NCBI GenBank assembly: GCA_040954595.2
Contig: CM082579.2
Location: forward strand, 10,912,001-10,976,000
Direction of reading: 5' to 3'
Length of the DNA: 64,000 nt
Source of the DNA: Balanoglossus misakiensis
Taxonomy: Eukaryota > Hemichordata
In this document: positions 58,258-64,000 of the stretch, piece by piece
How the letters are laid out: the number at the start of each line of letters is the position of its first letter
How positions within the stretch are numbered: position 1 is the first letter of the stretch
Translations under genes and position numbers: made by a program
The notes under the pieces: generated by a model
Seen by the model: only the letters and a program-made list of their open reading frames with translations
The model's database searches: none
What the model was told of the DNA's origin: nothing

Positions 58258-59555
58258 CTATAAGAAAATGTTCCTGTATGGGCTTTTATAATCTCCAAAC
58301 AAAATATGATTTTGCGAAGCTGAACAAGAAGCGCATATACTCTTCATCGTAGTCTGGTTATAAGCTGCATGCAGTAACTGGACGATCTGAAACCATAGGG
58401 CGAGTTGACCTTGGAAGCAGCCATCTTGCTTATGGGTCAGGTGACTGTTCTCCATAATACAATTGGGGGAGGGGGGGGGGGGAAGAACAATACATCAATT
58501 AATTATTTATAAATAAACAGTCTTTTCTTGACCAAAAAAAAACAATTACAGATTAAGTCCCCTTCTCCAATATTGTAGGAATTGAGATATCCACACATTG
58601 ACATACACACACGCATGCACGCACACACACACACGTACGTACTCCCTATAGCCTATGTGGGGACACTGCATGAAAAAATAACACTTTATTCAACAATATT
58701 GCAATTAATAATGGACAGTTTTCAATTATCATTAATCAATATTTTAACTATGCAGCCTAAGTTACATGTATGCCAAACAATTTAATATGGGGACATGTGT
58801 ATATGCCAACATGTGTAGGATAGGGAAATTGAACACAGTCCATCTGATTGACAAACCAATGAGTGAAACTGTTTACATATCTGAACAAAATCCCTGTGCC
58901 CCAAGAGATTGTTTGCATGGTCGACTTTCTAATGTATTTAACTTTTGTACCTTTGAATGATGCTGAGGCCACTTCACAAGTTTATCTGCCAGAACCTTGA
59001 GATTGACATACTGCAGTAGCTCTATACCAAGTTGTCTGTCAGTTTCACTGAAGTGCCCCATATCATACAGGGCCTTGAATAAATCCCACGGATAGCGCAT
59101 TCTCTGACACTGATGGTATGACAGGATAGGCTTATCACCAACAGTACACAGGAATATCATCTGATCAAATTGCACTAGGTACGAGAAGGAAAAGAAAGTA
59201 TTAATGAGATAGATGGTACATTCATCACAAACATATTCTATTCCATTATCAAAAACATAATACAGGCATCTATGGTACCGGTATTTCTCCAAGAAGTTAA
59301 AATTCCAGGGAATTTTAATTTATTTATATATAAATATTGATACTCTCAATGAATTCATCATTATTTCTTCTTAAACTTCATGTTGGTAAGAAATTATCGT
59401 ATGGATTATAGAGATTATCTTCATGTTCAATTTGTCTTACCTTCTGTGATTTGGTGACACAACTTCAGAACATGTATCCAAAAAGGACTCAAGTACACTT
59501 CATTTGTGCCAACATTCATATTGTCTTCAACACACCTGTGTGCTTTGCTTGCCAT
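58258..59555 (-). CDS. Small death-effector-domain (DED) protein
   Basis: Model: complement(58258..58386, 58951..59174, 59441..59555), 468 nt, 155 residues. The first junction (phase 1) uses donor GTAAGA and acceptor CGTACCTAG; the second (phase 0) uses GTACAA and GGTTTCAG. The product has one DED: helix 1 FWIHVLKLCHQITE, then QMIFLCTVGDK in the position of the family's KFLC segment, then DLFKALYDMGHFSETDRQL and ELLQYVNLKVLADKL for the later helices. The order and spacing match the FADD/caspase-8 type, and such domains assemble cytosolic cell-death or NF-kB complexes. The third exon is less certain: if the donor at 58950 is not used, translation reads through to a stop at 58873-58875. No second domain is visible, so this is either a DED-only adaptor or the N-terminus of a longer protein. 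It lies upstream of the mosaic gene on the same strand. Confidence 0.62.
58462..58482. repeat. G-tract with GGGGGAGGG core
   Basis: An almost pure run of guanines in the second intron of the DED gene. Confidence 0.85.
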
Positions 59556-62518
59556 CTTAAGATTAGGGCAGTCTCACACGTAAACTAGAAAATAAACATA
59601 AGTATGCAATGTTTCAGATAGGCTGCAAGATTCATGGATTGCAGAATATGTACATTTTTGCAAGCTTTTGCAGCACTGACACACCCATTCCACTGGTTGA
59701 AAACAATGACATGAAACACATAAACAATTGATAGTCAAATATTAATTCCAAGGAACATGATCTACTAAACAGTATGCACAACAAGCACCTGTCTACCTAC
59801 TTATGGGTCCATCGCTCTACTGGGGTACCACTCCTATGCTGGTTTGTGTTGGGGAGTGGGGCTACAGTGTTATGAATGAGGTGCCTACTCTAGCACGCAA
59901 GGGAAGGGGTTGTCGCGCCGCGTGGGTGTCCCCCTTGTCATTTTGAGAATATCTTACAAATCTAGGACCACACTGAGTCAGTACAGGATCATTCAAGACA
60001 CAATAACAGAAGAGGCAGCAAATTTGGCAAAAATAGAAAATGCAAGATATCAGCTCACATGGAAAAACACAACACGAAATACCCAAAAAACTTGCAAACT
60101 AATTCAAAAAGCAATATGTCAAGTAGTAACTTTTGGATGACAATTAAACACTTGAAAAAGTAAAGTATGAACAGTGTTTCATGTCAAACTTGTGTTTGGT
60201 GTAGCCTGTGGTCAACAAAAGTACTTACCAGTTACTACCCTAATAAATATTAACTAACTTGTAACAGGAACATTTGCATAATTTATGTATTTATTCATCC
60301 GTTTCACGTTTCACCATTTGTACTTTCTGACAGTACCTTTTGCTTCTAGAAAGAAATTCTAAGAATTTTCAAAAACATACAAGTATAGCCTAACATTAAT
60401 TTATTTATGAATTTTCACCAACACAAATATCAAGTACTTTTAACAACAAAGTGCAATAACTGCACTGTAAAAACAGAAGACTAAGAATTGCATTGTATTT
60501 TTATTAAAAATGAGATAATTTCAGCACAAATTTGAACTTGTTGTCGATGAACTTGTCATAGATGAATATGTTAATTGATCTTGCATAAAATTTCACACAT
60601 TTCAGGAGTTTTTACTCAGAATTCTTAAACATAGATTCAGTAATGACTTCTTCAACACATTTCTTTTGAATCTGACATAAAATGTACTTTCAATACATTC
60701 TTTCGAAATTGTCAGTGCAAAGCATACAATGCAAATGTTGATTCGGATGAACTTGCAGCATTTTCCACATAAACTGTGGGAACAATAATTAAAGAAAAAA
60801 GCTAGAACTCACCGGAACGACTCAACTGCAGACAGAAACCAACATATACTCACACTAGTACGTAATAAGGAACCCCCAGCACACAGTAATTTTGCCGACC
60901 TTTAATAATATGTTTTACCACATACCTTAATTTCAACACCTGTGTTTAAACTCCCATCATTATTATGAAAAATGTACAAAGCTGTAAGTTGCATTCCGTA
61001 ATGACCTCGACGACCATGGTTAATAGGCTCCAGCATGCAGCACCAGTGAATACTTCGAAATTAGCTGTAAAGCCAAAACAGATAACACTGGAGGTTATGG
61101 TTGGAATTTAGGTAGCAGAGCTATAATTTAGGGTTTGACTACAGGTCGCACCGTAGTTGACAGCGCTTAGTTAGAACACAGGCATCGGAATAACACTCCG
61201 CCGGGATTTTAGCAAAACAAGAAAGAGAACAGAGATTTTGAAAAAAATCAACCTGATTTTCATAAACGTTGGCCGTAAATAATTATGACGACTCCCTAAA
61301 TATTCGCCACACGAACAATATACTGACCTGTTCGTTGACATGATTGTTGTTTGCCATACTAGACTCACACTGCCAAATCCTCGAGCAGCTACACCTGAGG
61401 CTGCAGCTCCAGTAGCATGACAAGTCCAGAGTGTATTCTGTATTTGGCTAGTAAAAAGTACTAGGATACGAATCTGCTGTAGTGCTTTCCATACAGTGCC
61501 AAAAAATCTGCTATCGTCACCTCTTTCAAAAAGCACGCTGGTCGTATGATTTTATTATGTGTACATTCAGATCTGAGGTAAAAAGACATGCGCAGTGCAG
61601 ACACAATAAATAGTTAGCTGGTTAGGGGTGCTTGTAACAAACCATGCCAAAAAAAGCTCACGCTGTACAAATGCATTGCGCATAGTTGTGCGCCTTCTTT
61701 GACAATGGTTCGTCGATTAACAATGGAGGGGTGGTCGAGACTTTGATTCCTAAGCGCATCAACAAAAATGGAGGTGCTTGGGTTACTCAACCGTCGATCT
61801 TCCCGAAGTAAAAACTACACAGGGATTAATATACACGAACAACAACATTCTAAATGCATTTTTATAGTTTATTTTGAGTCATTTTCTGCAAGGAATAAAT
61901 CACGCACATTTGTCCCTCCGTTTTGGAGCCTTCATTTTTTCAGTGATGTATCCCCAGTTTTATGGAGTTGCTGGTTTCAAATTAAAGTTGCTGGTTCTAA
62001 AACTTTTCCAAATTGAAGCTTAGTAATTGACTCAAAGCCATACTTTTGCCCGGAAAAAACTTCGCTTGCCCGAGTATGTTTCCAAGCTTCCGAAGTTGGT
62101 CATGCCTTATTTAGCGAAAGTTTGGCATGGTTATTACCCTGGGTTATTACTGCCGAGACGAGATTCAAGACACTGCACAAGGCTATCGTCCCCGATGATG
62201 CAACCACCTGAACGTGAAATTAGCAGATAGTGCTATTAATAATATTAAATTACTAATAGCTATACAAAATAACAAAAAATGTTGTTTCTGTAACACCATG
62301 GACGTAGAACTAGAATGATTTTGATCGTGTTTTGATGCGGAAGTCAGTCTTGCCGCGAAATTCGCACGTTTACTGATGTAATTAATTAACATAACGATAG
62401 CGCGGCGCGAATTTTGAACTAACCATGACGGCGTCCTTAGAAACAAACTTGCTGTAAGTTGGAAATTTGAAAGCATTCACTCATAAGTAAGCCAGTCAGT
62501 ACTACGCCAAACCTGACG
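59556..62518. other. Upstream region of the DED gene and intergenic sequence
   Basis: About 3 kb without a supported gene. A short block at about 59917-59942 (GTCGCGCCGCGTGGGTGTCC) is the inverted counterpart of sequence at about 41957-41982, marking a dispersed repeat. The open frame at 61171-61536 (minus) overlaps a GC-richer stretch that might be a 5' exon or promoter of the DED gene, but I cannot connect it. Confidence 0.5.
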
Positions 62519-62634
62519 ATGGCGATGATATGCGCTTTGTCACCACGTACACGGTCTCAATACCAAGATTTATGCAGTGGTGAGCGCCGTCGAGTCTATG
62601 GTAGATATGCATTGTTTGCTGCAGTGGTAGGAAG
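62519..62634 (+). CDS. Possible first coding exon of a gene leaving the window at the right
   Basis: The ATG at 62519 opens a 38-codon frame starting MAMICALSPRTRSQYQDLCS and reaching donor AAG|GTGAAT, immediately before an in-frame stop. The end, RRRVYGRYALFAAVVG, is basic then hydrophobic, as at the start of a membrane segment. CpG content is higher than around it. I do not recognise the protein, and no second exon is visible in the remaining 1.4 kb. Confidence 0.3.
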
Positions 62635-63119
62635 GTGAATTTTTATGCAGGTTTCATTACGAAATGTTTCCTTGATGTACAGGAGTTGAGATATTTGTAC
62701 AAATAGCCGACGAATTTTAAAACTGCCTGTTTACTTCGCATGTACGTCACCGGGGTACGTCAACATCAGTCACCTGCACTTAATTATATACTGCGTTGCG
62801 CTAGTCTGTTCCTCGTCGCGTTTGTCTGTTTGGTGATGTCTCAGAAACTATGAATATACACATACATATTCTATGTATGTTAGTAGGCTTTGAAACTCCC
62901 TTTAATCAGAAATGTCGAAGGAATTTGGCGAACAACCTAAGCTCCTTTACGCGGATACGGGACCGGGGAACCAGACGCCATAATATTTGAAATGACGCCA
63001 TTGTGATGTCAAGAATGTGCGAAATCCGTCCAAATGAAAATATTTAGTGAAATATATTTTATTAAGTGTTGTTATTAGTAATCTGGGTCATTACTGCACT
63101 ATTCGGGTGCAAGTTCAAC

Positions 63120-63200
63120 AACTGGCCGACTTCTCGTACTGGCCGACTTCTCATACGCGCGTACTGGCCGACTTCTAATCTGGCCAACTTCTCATGTATT
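63120..63200 (+). repeat. Short tandem array of ACTGGCCGACTTCTC units
   Basis: Four imperfect repeats of CTGGCCGACTTCTC/AT with variable spacers, one changed to CTGGCCAACTTCTC. Confidence 0.85.
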
Positions 63201-63485
63201 CGGTAAACACTCATTTCGTTTATACTTAACCAAGTTAAAGCGTCCGAAACGACAATTCATCTAACTCCTTTAACTCTATTTCTGTACTATTGGTTTCTCC
63301 TCATGATTACGGCCAGAAGTCTCAAGTAGTTGGCTCCAGCAGAGAAAACTTTTCGAATCACGCTGCATACGCGTCCGGGTTAACTCGCGCATGCGCGTTG
63401 CGTTTGTACAGCGTCGGCGGAAAAAGTGGCCTAGCTATGACCTTTTTTGTTAACCCATGGAGATAAAACTATGTTGTGATTGCCG

Positions 63486-63620
63486 ATGCGGTGAAACGTA
63501 TTGAATGTCAATGTTGTCTGCCTGTACGACTAGTCTGGTCCCCGGCCCCTATCCCACCGCTGGCTGCACCAGACAATTCGAGGTTCTGTAATTTCAAACA
63601 CTAGAGGGCGTTGTCTGAAC
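63486..63620 (+). repeat. Dispersed repeat D, copy 2
   Basis: Shares GCGGTGAAACGTATTGAATG and GAGGTTCTGTAATTTCAAAC with 40250-40345. This copy has extra GC-rich sequence in the middle. Confidence 0.85.
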
Positions 63621-63684
63621 CCGGCTGTGCAATGCCTCGTGGATAAAGTACAGTGGCCCGTATATGACAGCATAAATCTCTAAT

Positions 63685-63870
63685 TAAGTGGACAGAACTT
63701 TAATTATGCCGGACAAAACTCCTAAATTGATGGACACTACTATAACTTTGTCGGACAAAACTCTCTAAATTTGTCAGACACAACTCTCAAATTGATAGAC
63801 ACAACTCTAATTTCGCCTGACACAGCCCTTTATTTGTTGGACACAACTCTAATTTTGATAGGCGCAACTT
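63685..63870 (+). repeat. Degenerate tandem array, about 30-bp units
   Basis: At least six units of the form GGACA(C/A)AACTCT followed by an AAATT-rich half, each differing slightly (GGACAGAACT, GGACAAAACT, GACACAACTC). The units are too diverged to be a recent expansion. Confidence 0.8.
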
Positions 63871-64000
63871 TCAGAGCACCCTGGCGTCAGCGTTCTCGCT
63901 GGATACACCAGAGCGCCCTCTAGTATAATCATGTCGTTGATGTATTTAGGGAGCTTTCAATTAATTTCAATTAGTAGGGGTGGGTCGGGAGTGGGCGTAC

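Larger units (their letters stand above)
62635..64000. other. Right end of the window: repeats, no supported exon
   Basis: Holds a short tandem array of CTGGCCGACTTCTC units (about 63120-63200), the second copy of dispersed repeat D (63486-63620) and a degenerate tandem array (about 63685-63870). Nothing else could be identified. Confidence 0.6.

Noticed and set aside
61171-61536. A 121-codon minus-strand frame upstream of the DED gene
   Set aside because: No domain, and the composition is that of non-coding DNA with a hydrophobic chance segment. It may overlap a 5' exon but cannot be supported.

Overview
The window reads as nuclear DNA of a marine invertebrate, most likely a non-vertebrate deuterostome such as a hemichordate or lancelet. 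It is AT-rich, with small exons in long introns bounded by GT-AG sites and many short inverted-repeat transposable elements. The protein content fits too: a single GAB docking protein, a small-optic-lobes calpain, and immune proteins that combine IFIT-like TPR, TRADD-N-like, glycosyltransferase-like and death-effector modules. The species call is an inference from content. All multi-exon models below were built by eye from splice signals and codon phase.

Layout. 1-5231 (minus): the 5' part of a calpain-15 (CAPN15/SOL) gene, with seven RanBP2-type zinc fingers and the start of the protease core; the rest lies left of the window. 5232-5994: a compact divergent intergenic region. 5995-28724 (plus): a complete six-exon GAB gene (PH domain, tyrosine-rich docking tail, GRB2 and SHP2 motifs) whose second intron is 14.6 kb and full of MITEs. 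28725-33442: non-coding. 33443-39784 (minus): a secreted, cysteine-rich protein with a C-terminal GPI-type or membrane tail, in at least eight exons. One internal junction is unresolved, and a TTA-flanked transposable element touches one of its splice donors. 41177-41691 (plus): a possible secreted-protein exon. 45045-51570 (minus), possibly starting at 56413: the main discovery candidate, a 1344-residue mosaic protein. 58258-59555 (minus): a small death-effector-domain protein. 62519-62634 (plus): a possible first exon of a gene that leaves the window on the right.

How the genes relate. CAPN15 and GAB share a head-to-head promoter region but no obvious pathway. The 45-60 kb segment looks like an innate-immunity or cell-death neighbourhood. 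The mosaic gene joins an apparently inactive glycosyltransferase-like fold, a TRADD-N-like adaptor domain, a small cysteine motif, an unrecognised domain, a coiled coil and an IFIT-like TPR array. A DED-only protein sits directly upstream on the same strand. Six consecutive introns of the mosaic gene are in phase 1, a pattern expected from module shuffling.

Repeats. At least five MITE or foldback families recur. They include a family with a 27-bp TIR of the TACTGTAAAACACTT type (five copies), a family with a TIR of the AAAGGGACAAAGTCTCTCTC type (four copies), a family with a TIR of the AGGTATACGGTCAC type (three copies), TTAA-flanked piggyBac-like elements, a TTA-flanked Harbinger-like element, and a 764-bp Mutator-like foldback with a perfect 9-bp target duplication.
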